Shown here in pieces: positions 18,143-26,215 of a stretch of 64,000 nt of DNA (positions are counted from its first letter, which is position 1; every line of letters starts with the position of its first letter). The position numbers and the translations under genes are program-made. The DNA is from Methylacidiphilum sp. Yel. GTDB lineage: Bacteria; Verrucomicrobiota; Verrucomicrobiia; Methylacidiphilales; Methylacidiphilaceae. The stretch is taken from NCBI RefSeq assembly GCF_004421185.1, contig NZ_LXQB01000010.1:24001-88000 (forward strand). The letters are read 5' to 3'. Below the pieces are notes generated by a model. That model was not told the DNA's origin and searched no databases. It saw nothing but the letters and a program-made list of their open reading frames with translations.

Positions 18143-19285
18143 ATGCCTGAGCCTATGTTTTTAGAGAAAAAGAAGATACTGCAAAGGCAAGATTTTGGTA
18201 AGCTTATCGATGCATTGCACCAAGAAGGATATACCATCATTGGACCTGTGTTGAGTGAGACTGCGATTAGTTACGGAGAAATTCAGTCCGAAACTGACCT
18301 TCCCATTGGATGGACAGATATTCAAGAGGCGGGGAAATACCAACTCAAAAGACGACCAGATGAAGCTCTTTTTGGTTATAATGTCGGCTTTCAGAGCATG
18401 AAAAAATATTTGTTTCCTCCAAGACAACGCCTCTTTACTGTTGATAAAAAAGCAGGCCGTCTTACTTTTGTTGAGGAAAATCCGCAAATACAAAAATATG
18501 CCTTCTTAGGAGTAAGGTCGTGTGATCTTCATGCTGCGTTGATTCAAGACAAGATATTCTCCGAAGGAAGTTCTCGAGACAAGGCTTATGTGAGAAGAAG
18601 AGAAGAGGCTTTTGTCATTGTAGTTCAGTGTGGGCAGTCTTCAAGTTGTTGCTTTTGTCTGTCTATGGGAACAGGGCCTAAAGCAGAAGGAGGATTTGAT
18701 TTGGCTTTGACAGAGTGTATCGATCGACAACAGCACTTTTTTCTTATTGAAATTGGAAGCTTAAGAGGCGAAAAGCTTATCAGCTCTTTACCTTTAAAAG
18801 ACGTAAAAGAAGAAGATCTTCTCTTTGCTGCTCGTGTTATTGACAATGCCAAGGCTCAAATGACAAAGGTAATGGATACGAAGGGAATAAAAGAACTATT
18901 TTATAGCAATTGGGAACATCCCCGCTGGGATGATGTTGCCAGTAGATGCATTGCTTGCTCTACCTGTACATTAGTTTGTCCTACATGTTTTTGTTGGACA
19001 ATAGAAGATTCAATATCTTTAACCGATCAAAAAGCGGAAAGATGGAAAAGATGGGATTTTTGTTATAGCATGGAGTTTAGCCATCTGCCTTCAGGTAGTG
19101 TTCGATCATCGATAAAATCAAGATATAGGCAATGGTTAAGTCATAAGCTGGCAAGTTGGATTGATCAGTTTGGAATGTCTGGATGCGTAGGCTGCGGCCG
19201 TTGTATCACCTGGTGTCCTGTTGGAATTGATATTACTGAAGAGGTTGCGGCTTTAAGAGTGCAATCTAAAGAAGACGTTTCCTAA
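18143..19285 (+). CDS. HydB paralogue without adjacent hydrogenase
   Basis: The 380-residue protein aligns end to end with HydB at 12248-13396. It keeps [26 protein letters not shown] and [14 protein letters not shown], so all cluster sites look functional. The long C-terminal segment around [10 protein letters not shown] is nearly identical in the two copies. It is joined to its HydG partner by a TAATG junction and is preceded 11 bp upstream by the PyrD-like gene. With no hydrogenase subunits in this operon, it probably links pyruvate oxidoreductase or ferredoxin electrons to the HydG2 flavin. Its N-terminus (MPEPMF) is a few residues longer than that of the first copy. Confidence 0.85.
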   Translation: MPEPMFLEKKKILQRQDFGKLIDALHQEGYTIIGPVLSETAISYGEIQSETDLPIGWTDIQEAGKYQLKRRPDEALFGYNVGFQSMKKYLFPPRQRLFTVDKKAGRLTFVEENPQIQKYAFLGVRSCDLHAALIQDKIFSEGSSRDKAYVRRREEAFVIVVQCGQSSSCCFCLSMGTGPKAEGGFDLALTECIDRQQHFFLIEIGSLRGEKLISSLPLKDVKEEDLLFAARVIDNAKAQMTKVMDTKGIKELFYSNWEHPRWDDVASRCIACSTCTLVCPTCFCWTIEDSISLTDQKAERWKRWDFCYSMEFSHLPSGSVRSSIKSRYRQWLSHKLASWIDQFGMSGCVGCGRCITWCPVGIDITEEVAALRVQSKEDVS

Positions 19286-20148
19286 TGAAAGCAAAGGAAT
19301 GCCAATTTGTTGCCGAACCGCCTGATTCTATTCTTCTTCCTAAGGCGTTTATAATCGAAAAGAAGGTTATTGAATGTTCTCGAGTTGTTAGTCTTTGGAT
19401 TGCACCATTAGAGAAAAATGAATGTGCTTTTAAGCCTGGACAATTTTTAATGGTCTATGTTTTTGGGGTAGGCGAGGCGGCTATTTCGTTAGCAGGTAAT
19501 GGAGGGGACCAAGGAAAATATTTTTTGACGGTTCGTGCTGTTGGCAGTGTGACTCGAGCAATTGAGCAGGCAAAAGAAAAGGATATTTTAGGCATTCGTG
19601 GCCCTTTTGGCAATGGCTGGCCAATCCAAGAAGCCTCGACCAAGGATATCCTTCTTATTGCTGGAGGAATTGGTCTTCCTCCTCTTTGGTCAACAATTCC
19701 TTTTTTTTTACAAAATCGGTCTAGATATGGAAGGATTTCTCTTTTGTATGGAGTAAGGACCCCACAGGACATCCTTTATAAGGATAAACTAGAGAGCCTT
19801 TCTAAGGGAAAAGATATTTCGGTAAAAATTGCAGTGGAACTGGCAACAGCTAGAACCTGGAATGGTCATATTGGCAATGTACTTAATCTTATTTCTCATG
19901 CACAATTCAGCCCTCCTTCCACCATAGTTTTTGTGTGCGGTCCTGAGCCAATGATGCGTTTTTGTGCTTATACCCTTTTAAAATATGGAATAGCTAAGGA
20001 GCACATTTATTTTTCAATGGAAAGAAATATGCGGTGTGCTATTGGGTCTTGTGGACATTGTCAATTTGGTCCTCTGTTTTTATGCAAAAATGGACCGGTT
20101 TTTTCTTATCAAACTATTGAACCGTTTTTGAATATAGCCGAAATTTAA
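19285..20148 (+). CDS. HydG paralogue, FAD/NAD(P) oxidoreductase
   Basis: The 287-residue flavoprotein parallels HydG at 10940-11785. The FAD segment FKPGQFLMVYVFG, GPFGNGWPI, GGIGLPPLW, CGPEPMMRF and the [2Fe-2S] set CAIGSCGHC plus a later Cys are all intact. It shares one base with the HydB paralogue stop, so translation is probably coupled. It should oxidise or reduce NAD(P)H and exchange electrons with HydB2. The 3' end forms one half of a diverged direct repeat whose other copy lies near 23428-23530. Confidence 0.86.
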   Translation: MKAKECQFVAEPPDSILLPKAFIIEKKVIECSRVVSLWIAPLEKNECAFKPGQFLMVYVFGVGEAAISLAGNGGDQGKYFLTVRAVGSVTRAIEQAKEKDILGIRGPFGNGWPIQEASTKDILLIAGGIGLPPLWSTIPFFLQNRSRYGRISLLYGVRTPQDILYKDKLESLSKGKDISVKIAVELATARTWNGHIGNVLNLISHAQFSPPSTIVFVCGPEPMMRFCAYTLLKYGIAKEHIYFSMERNMRCAIGSCGHCQFGPLFLCKNGPVFSYQTIEPFLNIAEI

Positions 20149-20302
20149 ACTAATCACTATGGAAGAATCGGAAAAGAAATCCAAAAGCATAAGTGGCAGC
20201 TCTTCGATCACCCCCACTAGCTCTCCTCTCTATACCACTAAAGTACAAACTTCTTGCTGTAAGAAGAGTTATGCAACGGCTACAAAAAGTGAGCAGTAGG
20301 CA
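20044..20302. repeat. Direct repeat copy A: hydG2 tail plus VIT1 tail remnant
   Basis: The segment from the last 100 bp of hydG2 through about 20302 aligns with 23428-23692 in the same orientation; I estimate about 75-80% identity by eye. In this copy hydG2 is intact and the VIT1 tail is broken. Confidence 0.8.
20152..20302 (-). pseudogene. VIT1-family C-terminal remnant
   Basis: Read on the minus strand, this piece gives TARSLYFSGIE and, after a frame slip, ATYAFGFLFRF. These match TARNWFFSGLE and VTYSLGLLFRL at the C-terminus of the intact VIT1 protein encoded at 23541-24698. It has no start and is frame-disrupted, so it is a relic. The rest of the 332-bp gap up to the next gene shows only AT-rich promoter-like sequence. 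Confidence 0.75.
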
Positions 20303-20480
20303 TAAAAGACTGTGAATAAAAAAAGCTCTTACAGTTTTTCCCTCTGCTCTAGCTAAAGTGCTGCTGTTTATTTTTGATATAATATTTAAATCGATAATGG
20401 ATTTGAAAGAAATGTTGAATTAAAATCTATATCCATATCAGAAGCAAGCCTTTGATAAAGGACTATAACAGCAAGGTATT

Positions 20481-21302
20481 TTGTCAATGAGTTGGAATAA
20501 GCGGCTCATAAGGTATGCTAACGTGGTTAAAACCTTTGAAAATTGGCCAGTTTACTTTCAGTATAGAAAAGAGCGGAAAGGTTCCAATCCAATTCAAAAG
20601 CTTACAGATCCTATTGTTTTTAAATGTAGGCATCATCGAATCCTAATTGCTGTTCCTAAGTCAAAAATGGATAATCTCTTTGAAGAAATATTCGCTTTGA
20701 GAATCTATTGGCCTAATTTTTGGAGTTGGGCTAATAGAGAAAAATTGACTGTATTAGACATCGGCTCAAATATTGGACTTTTTTCGTATTTTGTCTTTAG
20801 CCAGTTTCCAAATTCAAAAATAATTGCAGTGGAACCAATTGAAGAAAACCTTCGTTGGATGGAATCCCTTCATCAGATGAATCCAACAACGCAGTTCTTC
20901 GTTAAAAAAGGAGTTATATATTCGGAGAGAAATGAAGTTGACCTTTTTCTGGCTGCAGAAGGTCCGTTTCCAGTTCTAAGCTCTGTTCTATCCACATTTA
21001 GTCAGAATATATCGAAAAAAATTCGGATTCCATCCTATCTTCTAGAAGATCTTTTTAACGAATATCAGATTGAAAAATGTGATTTGTGCAAACTGGATTG
21101 TGAAGGAGCTGAATATGAAATTCTCTTTCATTGTCCATCCAATATCTATGATCGGATCAATCGTATTGTTCTTGAGGCTCATCATATCCCACATCCCCAA
21201 TATTCTCCCCTTTTGCTCCATAATTTTCTGAAAGACAGAGGATATTCTGTTTATAGTGAGCCGATGACAGAACAGACCACCATGATTTATGCATGGAAAT
21301 AA
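20481..21302 (+). CDS. FkbM-family SAM-dependent methyltransferase
   Basis: This 273-residue protein has a class I methyltransferase core: LDIGSNIGLFSYF near 92-104 binds SAM and IAVEP near 116 ends the second strand. The later CKLDCEGAEYEIL segment is a typical FkbM-family signature (PF05050). Members usually O-methylate sugars or related small molecules. It lies in the segment between the two direct repeats, facing a glycosyltransferase gene, so a role in modifying a surface glycan fits. The substrate is unknown. Confidence 0.8.
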   Translation: MSMSWNKRLIRYANVVKTFENWPVYFQYRKERKGSNPIQKLTDPIVFKCRHHRILIAVPKSKMDNLFEEIFALRIYWPNFWSWANREKLTVLDIGSNIGLFSYFVFSQFPNSKIIAVEPIEENLRWMESLHQMNPTTQFFVKKGVIYSERNEVDLFLAAEGPFPVLSSVLSTFSQNISKKIRIPSYLLEDLFNEYQIEKCDLCKLDCEGAEYEILFHCPSNIYDRINRIVLEAHHIPHPQYSPLLLHNFLKDRGYSVYSEPMTEQTTMIYAWK

Positions 21303-21352
21303 CATGCTAAAGTAAACAGGGACTATAACCAAAGAAGCCTTTTAGGAGCCGA

Positions 21353-22357
21353 TTAAAGGAAAACTATAGAAAAGATTTTTTGTAATTTTTTTTCTATTCT
21401 TTTTGCTACAAAGCAGTATCTTCTCAACCAACTTCTCATTGGGAAGCCAAATATTCTGCCAATCCAGCTTTTTGAGAAATTTCTATTCCATTGCTTCATT
21501 GGGAGAACATTTTGTTGGAGAAGTCGAGAATATGTAGCCAAAGCTTCATCATAGCGAAAGAGGGCTAGATCTTCCAAGATTCTGAAATAGGCTCTACAGG
21601 CTGCTGATTTTCGTTGTTCCGAAAGCATATTTTTTTGTTGGAGCCATTCGACCATTTGATCAAAGAGCTTAATTTCTGTTCTTAAGACCTCAACAGGATA
21701 ACTTTTAGATAAACTTTTTGTTGTCCAATTTTCTCTATACACCGCTCTTTTTGAACAAGTCCAAAAATATCGAAGAGTAGATTGGAAAATGCGCATGTAG
21801 AGTTCATTGTCTTCACTTCCAAACCTAAGCGATTCATTCCACCCTCCAATTTTCAATAACGCTTCTCTTAAAAATAGGCAACCAGCAACATTGGGATTAT
21901 GCCTATTGAACCATTGAATGAAGGGATCCAAATAAGTGTGCGTAATATATTGAGGTTGAAAACAATTCTTTTGTCTTTTACCTCTTTCCCATTCTTCGAC
22001 GAGCAATCCCCCTAGCAAGACATCATATTTTTGAATATTTGGGCATTCCTTAATCTGGGTTTCTATTTTATCTTCCAATAGATAATCATCGGCGTCTAGA
22101 TATTGAATCCAAAGGCCTTTGCTTTCTTTAAGAATCAGATTGCGTGCTGTAGAGACTCCTTGGTGTTCAATGCGAAATGACCGGATATTTCCTTCAAAAG
22201 ATCTGATAATGGACTGCGTCGAATCTGTCGAACCATCATCGACTACCAAAATTTCTTTTTCACTCCAGCTCTGCGACAATGCACTTTTGATAGATTCCCT
22301 TAAGAATCTTTCCCCATTATAAACTGGAATACCAATGCTAATGAGAAATTGTTCCAT
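21353..22357 (-). CDS. Glycosyltransferase family 2
   Basis: The N-terminal half is a GT-A fold: SIGIPVYNGERFL at 6-18, VVDDGSTDS near 39-47, and the divalent-metal motif DADDY near 90. GSEDNELYMRIF near 182 is the acceptor-site acidic motif of this family. About 110 basic C-terminal residues follow without clear membrane segments. It transfers a sugar from a nucleotide-sugar donor, probably for a surface polysaccharide. It converges on the FkbM methyltransferase gene, and both lie between the direct repeats. Confidence 0.85.
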   Translation of the reverse strand: MEQFLISIGIPVYNGERFLRESIKSALSQSWSEKEILVVDDGSTDSTQSIIRSFEGNIRSFRIEHQGVSTARNLILKESKGLWIQYLDADDYLLEDKIETQIKECPNIQKYDVLLGGLLVEEWERGKRQKNCFQPQYITHTYLDPFIQWFNRHNPNVAGCLFLREALLKIGGWNESLRFGSEDNELYMRIFQSTLRYFWTCSKRAVYRENWTTKSLSKSYPVEVLRTEIKLFDQMVEWLQQKNMLSEQRKSAACRAYFRILEDLALFRYDEALATYSRLLQQNVLPMKQWNRNFSKSWIGRIFGFPMRSWLRRYCFVAKRIEKKLQKIFSIVFL

Positions 22358-22449
22358 CGTTATTTATTAAGGACCAAAAGACCAAATAGATATTCTATAA
22401 AAATCTATGAACTATAAAAGAAAAAGGAAGAAAGGAGGAAAGGTTTTAC

Positions 22450-22765
22450 ATTAAATCAACCGTTGAGCCACAAGAACAAAAGCTCTCCTTGCCTAGGGAA
22501 AGAGCTTGCCGCCTCTAGAGCAGCTCCCTCCAAAAGCTAAAGGAAACCCCAACTCCTCCCACAAAGCCCTGGCTAATAGTCGCGGTCCCTAAACCGCCAC
22601 CGATTCTGGCTTAGAGCTCTCCATCGTCTTCTGCGGCTTTCCCGTCAAAAGCTCCACAAGCCTGTCCACACGAGGACCCAAGAGCTCCTTGCGCTAGAAG
22701 ATTCGCTATCCTTCAGCTCTCTTGATCTTCCCTCGATCGTAGTAGCTCTCCACCTCAAATGAAAG
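22450..22765 (-). pseudogene. Degenerate transposase N-terminus, IS1634-like
   Basis: On the minus strand, with several stops and slips, the pieces VESYYDRGKIKRAEG, LGPRVDRLVELL, GPRLLARALWEELGF and RAFVLVAQRLI appear in this order. They resemble the early region of IS1634-type DDE transposases: a LARALWxxLG segment followed by an AFxLVxxRL helix. Base composition differs from neighbouring genes. No inverted repeats were identified and the catalytic domain is absent. The family assignment is from memory of the pattern and is moderate at best. Confidence 0.5.
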
Positions 22766-22932
22766 CTCTCTTCCGAGACCCGGAATCCGGAGGATATTGG
22801 ACGAGCGGGGAGCGGTTAAGCGTGCTGTCTTTTCGGATGTGGGAAGAGTATGATGGAGTAAAGCTCAGACCGATCTTCCTTGCTGCGGCTAACCTGATCC
22901 GCCTTTCCGCGCTTTTGCCGGAAGAGCGGTGA
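22726..22932 (+). other. Short GC-rich open frame of unknown origin
   Basis: An open frame of about 68 codons with an ATG at 22759 reads MKALFRDPESGGYWTSGERL and ends at a TGA at about 22930; after the stop, the frame remains open for another 30 or so codons. Codon use is GC-rich, unlike the neighbours. I recognise no family. It may be debris of a mobile element, or the shadow of a gene on the other strand. Confidence 0.25.
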
Positions 22933-23427
22933 CCGGAACGTGTTGATGCGCTCTTTCAGGCCGAAGCAGCATTACTCGCCCATCAGGCAAGCTCGAGGAA
23001 AAAATCCTTCTCCAGAAAAAATATTTTATTGGTAATCAGGTAATTGCGAAAAAAAAATGAAAAAAAACAAAAATTTTTTTTTGATATTTTTTTTAAATTT
23101 TTCGTATTAAAGACAAAAAAATCTCAACCAAAGAAGAAAAAATAAAAAATGCTTAAAAAATATCTTGGCTTGCAGACGGAGCAAAACGGAATTTACAAAA
23201 AGAACGATACACAACTGTAGGAGACTTCATCGAAAGCTAATGTTCTTTTTTTTAAATTGTGTTTCATTGAATGCCATTTAGAAAAAAGGTTGAGGGGACA
23301 CTCTCTTAAGATTAGGACAAATGAAGAACGTGGATACGATATGCCCTGACATTTATTTAAAAATCATTGTATCGGTTTGGCTTTTTTAAAGAGCTAGAGA
23401 AGCTAAATGAGGGAAAAAAGTAATAAG

Positions 23428-23527
23428 GGAAGCCATTATGGAATTTGTTCTTTTTTTATGCAAAAAGAGACTAGTTTTTTCTTATCGCACTACCTCGAGA
23501 TCATTTTGAATATAGCTGAAAAATTAA
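23428..23527 (+). pseudogene. HydG C-terminal remnant
   Basis: The plus strand reads MEFVLFLCKKRLVFSYRT, which matches CQFGPLFLCKNGPVFSYQT at the end of the intact hydG2. Stops interrupt it before the point matching the hydG2 end. It lacks everything upstream. Confidence 0.75.
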
Positions 23528-23692
23528 GGCTTTCTAACCACTAGGAAGGAAGTCGGAAAAGAAGTCCAAGAGAATAAGTGACAACTGCTTCGATCACACC
23601 CACTACTGTCATTTCTAGACCACTAAAGAACCAATTTCTTGCTGTAACAAGAGTTTTTGCAGCGCCTACAAGAAAGTGGGCTACTAGGCTTA
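23428..23692. repeat. Direct repeat copy B: hydG2 tail remnant plus VIT1 tail
   Basis: This is the second copy of the repeat described at 20044-20302, same orientation. Here the VIT1 tail is intact and coding, while the hydG2 tail is a relic. Confidence 0.8.
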
Positions 23693-24698
23693 TAAAAAAA
23701 GAAAAGGAAATGGCGAACATTCCTGATAGAAAGAAAAAAGGAACCAAAGGGATAAAAGCGCCAAGAGCCGTTGAAATAGCAGCCGATAGGCAGGCATTCC
23801 AGGGCTTTGGAAAGGTAGCTTGCGAAAGACCAAGCTCAGAGCTAACCATTGCCGAAAGAAAGTGTTCTGGCTTTTGATACAGCTTTTCTGCGATCCATTT
23901 TGACTCTTCTTCGTTAAAGCCTTGTAGTTGATAAAAAAGCGCCATTTCTTCTATTTCTTCTTGCGGATTTTCTTCAATTTCTCTTTTTTCCCTTGCAATC
24001 TCCGCTTCGTATACTTCCTTCTGGCTTTTGGCAGCTAGATAAGCTCCAGCCCCCATAGACAAAGAGGAGGCAATCATTCCGGCAAGCCCAGATATGAGTA
24101 TGTATTGGGTTTGGTTTTCTGTAGCTCCAGCTACTCCAGAAACTATTCCGAAAACAGCTCCTAATCCGTCATTGATGCCATAAATGGAGTCGGTTATCCA
24201 GTTCCCCCCTCTACCATGCCATTTTTCTCTAGTCAAAATGGAGTTTATATTGTTTTCTGGTGCCGGACTTTTTTTGATCAGATTATGTAAAATGGAGACA
24301 TGATCCTTTTCATCTTTTGCTAATTCTTCAACTGTCTGTTCTAGCTTAGCCGATCCTTTAAACAATTCTTTTTGTTTCAAATACCTCAGTTCATCTTTTG
24401 CTTCGGCAGTTTCCATTCTTCTCACAACATTCCAGATACCCAGATTTTGATTTAACCACTTTTCAATAATTCTTTTGAATTTTGAATCTGATTCTTTGCA
24501 ACTTTGGCCCAACGCTTTGAGTTCTTGCTCCCATTTAAGAGCATGTTTTTCTTCAGTTTCAGCTAGTTTTAAGAGAATTTCTTTTTTGTGGGGATTTTTT
24601 TCAATTTCTGCAATATCTCTATAGGCTCTTGCCGTTTTCTTTTCATTTAGCCAGTTCTGATGCAAAATCTTGAGAAGTTCATTATGCTTCAAATTCAT
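23541..24698 (-). CDS. Erythrin-VIT1 protein: ferritin-like domain fused to VIT1/CCC1 iron/manganese transporter
   Basis: Residues 1-150 form a rubrerythrin/ferritin-like four-helix domain with diiron-type motifs (EKKTARAY, ETEEKHAL, later DEKDHVSILH). The rest is a VIT1/CCC1 transporter: YGINDGLGAVFGIVSGVAGA starts the first membrane helix, then GAYLAAKSQKEVY, and three further hydrophobic helices end the protein. The fused family moves Fe2+ or Mn2+ across the membrane, the ferritin domain probably sensing or feeding the metal. Its 3' end is duplicated as a relic beside hydG2 3.4 kb away. Confidence 0.88.
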   Translation of the reverse strand: MNLKHNELLKILHQNWLNEKKTARAYRDIAEIEKNPHKKEILLKLAETEEKHALKWEQELKALGQSCKESDSKFKRIIEKWLNQNLGIWNVVRRMETAEAKDELRYLKQKELFKGSAKLEQTVEELAKDEKDHVSILHNLIKKSPAPENNINSILTREKWHGRGGNWITDSIYGINDGLGAVFGIVSGVAGATENQTQYILISGLAGMIASSLSMGAGAYLAAKSQKEVYEAEIAREKREIEENPQEEIEEMALFYQLQGFNEEESKWIAEKLYQKPEHFLSAMVSSELGLSQATFPKPWNACLSAAISTALGAFIPLVPFFFLSGMFAISFSFFISLVAHFLVGAAKTLVTARNWFFSGLEMTVVGVIEAVVTYSLGLLFRLPS

Positions 24699-24774
24699 AA
24701 GGAAAATAAATTAAGGATAAAAAGAAGAAGGGGAAAAACTACCTATTCTCTTCCTAAAAACATTCAATCATTTT

Positions 24775-25278
24775 TTAGTCCTGTATCAACCCCAACTTTT
24801 TGTAGGCTGCTTTTTGAATGTCGGTCATTGCTGAAGGAGGGTCGAACCACATTCTTCCCCAATTCCTATCCACAAAAATTGCTTTTTCATGCTCAGCGAA
24901 AATCAGAGCAATAGTAAGCTGCTCTGCTTGCGATAAGTTAGGGAGAGGAATCTTATAGGGCAGGTCATTAAGAAATAAAAAACGGCTGCCCGATTGAGTC
25001 ACTTCAAAAACTAGGACTCCATGGCCTGCTTCGGTGGCCTCATCAATTTCAATAATCCGTTTAGAAGGCTCGGCTTCAACTTTTTTATCGCCTATGAGGT
25101 CATAAGAAAGGGTTTCTTTGAATGAAGTTGTGATTTCATTTTGAGCATTTAGAGGAAGACTTTCAAGGAATTTTGCAAGCCTTGGTGTAATATTGGGCAG
25201 AAGTAGGGGTGTTTCTTTCCCTGAAAGGGAGTTATGCACAAGAAAGAAAAGAAAAAGAAGAAAAATGACGTTTTTCAT
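24775..25278 (-). CDS. Small secreted protein of unknown function
   Basis: The 167-residue product starts with MKNVIFLLFLFFLVHNSLSG, a clear signal peptide. The remainder is soluble, with no cysteine, repeat or motif I know. Its start codon lies in a 4-base ATGA overlap with the stop of the upstream NlpC-like gene, so the two are translated together and probably act together outside the inner membrane. It has no family assignment. Confidence 0.6.
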   Translation of the reverse strand: MKNVIFLLFLFFLVHNSLSGKETPLLLPNITPRLAKFLESLPLNAQNEITTSFKETLSYDLIGDKKVEAEPSKRIIEIDEATEAGHGVLVFEVTQSGSRFLFLNDLPYKIPLPNLSQAEQLTIALIFAEHEKAIFVDRNWGRMWFDPPSAMTDIQKAAYKKLGLIQD

Positions 25279-25889
25279 GGCCCATTGGAAGTAGATTGAG
25301 GAAGTGGTTTGAGAAGACGGAAATAATAAACATTTAACTTGAGATCTTTTTCAAAGTATTCTCTCCATCTTGAAAGAGTCCAATTCTTCAAAAACAAGCA
25401 GCTATCGAGAGAATTCGAATAGATAGCAAAATCAGGTCTCTCTGAAATCCTCTCTCCTATAATTCCCACATGACCTTGAACATCTTTGGAAGAGGGAGAA
25501 ATAATGATGTCTCCAGAAATCAGTTCGGATGGTTTTTTTATCAATATTGCATGAGCTTTAAGCCAATCATATAAGTCAGCTAAATAAGGGATTTTTAGGG
25601 GAATTTCCAATGCTTGGCTTAAAATTTTACTAACAGCAGCAGCACTAGAATATATCCCTCCACCTGGGAAACTTCCCGTATCCATTCCGACAGAATTCAA
25701 GGTTATTAAATAGATTCTGGAACTCAACGTTTCATTTTTTTTGTTTCCTCTACTAATTTTTAAAGACAAGTCATCGAAGGATGGGGGAAGAGCCTCTCCT
25801 TGTAGAGCTGAGATATTGGGATAGCTCCCTCCATTCATAGAAATATAAAAAAGAAACAAAAGGATACTATAAAAGCTTTTCTTTCCCAT
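25275..25889 (-). CDS. Secreted NlpC/P60- or CHAP-like protein with questionable active site
   Basis: After an N-terminal signal sequence (MGKKSFYSILLFLFYIS from ATG 25889; a GTG at 25910 is also in frame) the protein has AAAVSKILSQAL, then SGDIIISPSS and GHVGIIGE. This is the order of a papain-like NlpC/P60 or CHAP peptidase: catalytic helix, GD turn, His strand. The position just before AAAVSKIL, where such enzymes carry their cysteine, is Ser-Ser. It may therefore be a non-catalytic, wall-binding relative or use serine. It forms a two-gene operon with the following secreted protein. Confidence 0.5.
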   Translation of the reverse strand: MGKKSFYSILLFLFYISMNGGSYPNISALQGEALPPSFDDLSLKISRGNKKNETLSSRIYLITLNSVGMDTGSFPGGGIYSSAAAVSKILSQALEIPLKIPYLADLYDWLKAHAILIKKPSELISGDIIISPSSKDVQGHVGIIGERISERPDFAIYSNSLDSCLFLKNWTLSRWREYFEKDLKLNVYYFRLLKPLPQSTSNGP

Positions 25890-25910
25890 AGCCACAGGTT
25901 TGTAAAACAC

Positions 25911-26215
25911 AATTAAAAAATAAGAAATACAAAAGTTTTTCTTTTTTTCCTAGTTATTTATATTGGAGCCTTAGTGAAAAAGAAGAGTTTTCTTCCTGCC
26001 TCCTATGAACGCTTGACTACTTTGCTAGAGTATGATAGCAAAGGTTTTAGGGAGTGAAGTGGCCTTAGGCTTCAGATGGAAGGAAGCCATTGATCTACTC
26101 CTAGATAATTTTCTAGAAAATCTCAACATTATGGACCAAGAAATGTTTCTCAAAACAGAGCTAAAATGGCCTTACATTTCTATAAATAGCTTTCCAATAG
26201 GTTAATTAACTCGTA
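25911..26215. other. Intergenic interval with an uncertain short frame
   Basis: On the plus strand a frame of about 75 codons is open from 25978 to 26205 and reads coding-like (ASYERLTTLLEYDSKVLGSE), but it has no ATG at its beginning; a TTG at 26014 is the best start and has no clear ribosome site. Nothing else is seen. The region must hold divergent promoters for hisB and the secreted pair. Confidence 0.3.

Larger units (their letters stand above)
22358..23427. other. About 1.1 kb non-coding debris between the glycosyltransferase and repeat copy B
   Basis: The first 600 bp are visibly GC-richer than the surroundings and contain transposase-like debris plus an unassigned short frame, listed separately. 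From about 23030 to 23170 the sequence becomes extremely A/T-rich, with long A and T runs. The remainder to 23427 shows nothing recognisable. Confidence 0.55.

Noticed and set aside
23030-23170. Extreme A/T-rich stretch as a repeat or CRISPR-like array
   Set aside because: There are only homopolymer runs; no unit repeats with constant spacing.
26033-26050. ATG start for a small gene before hisB
   Set aside because: On careful reading the frame is ATG-ATA-GCA-AGG-TTT-TAG, so it stops after five codons.
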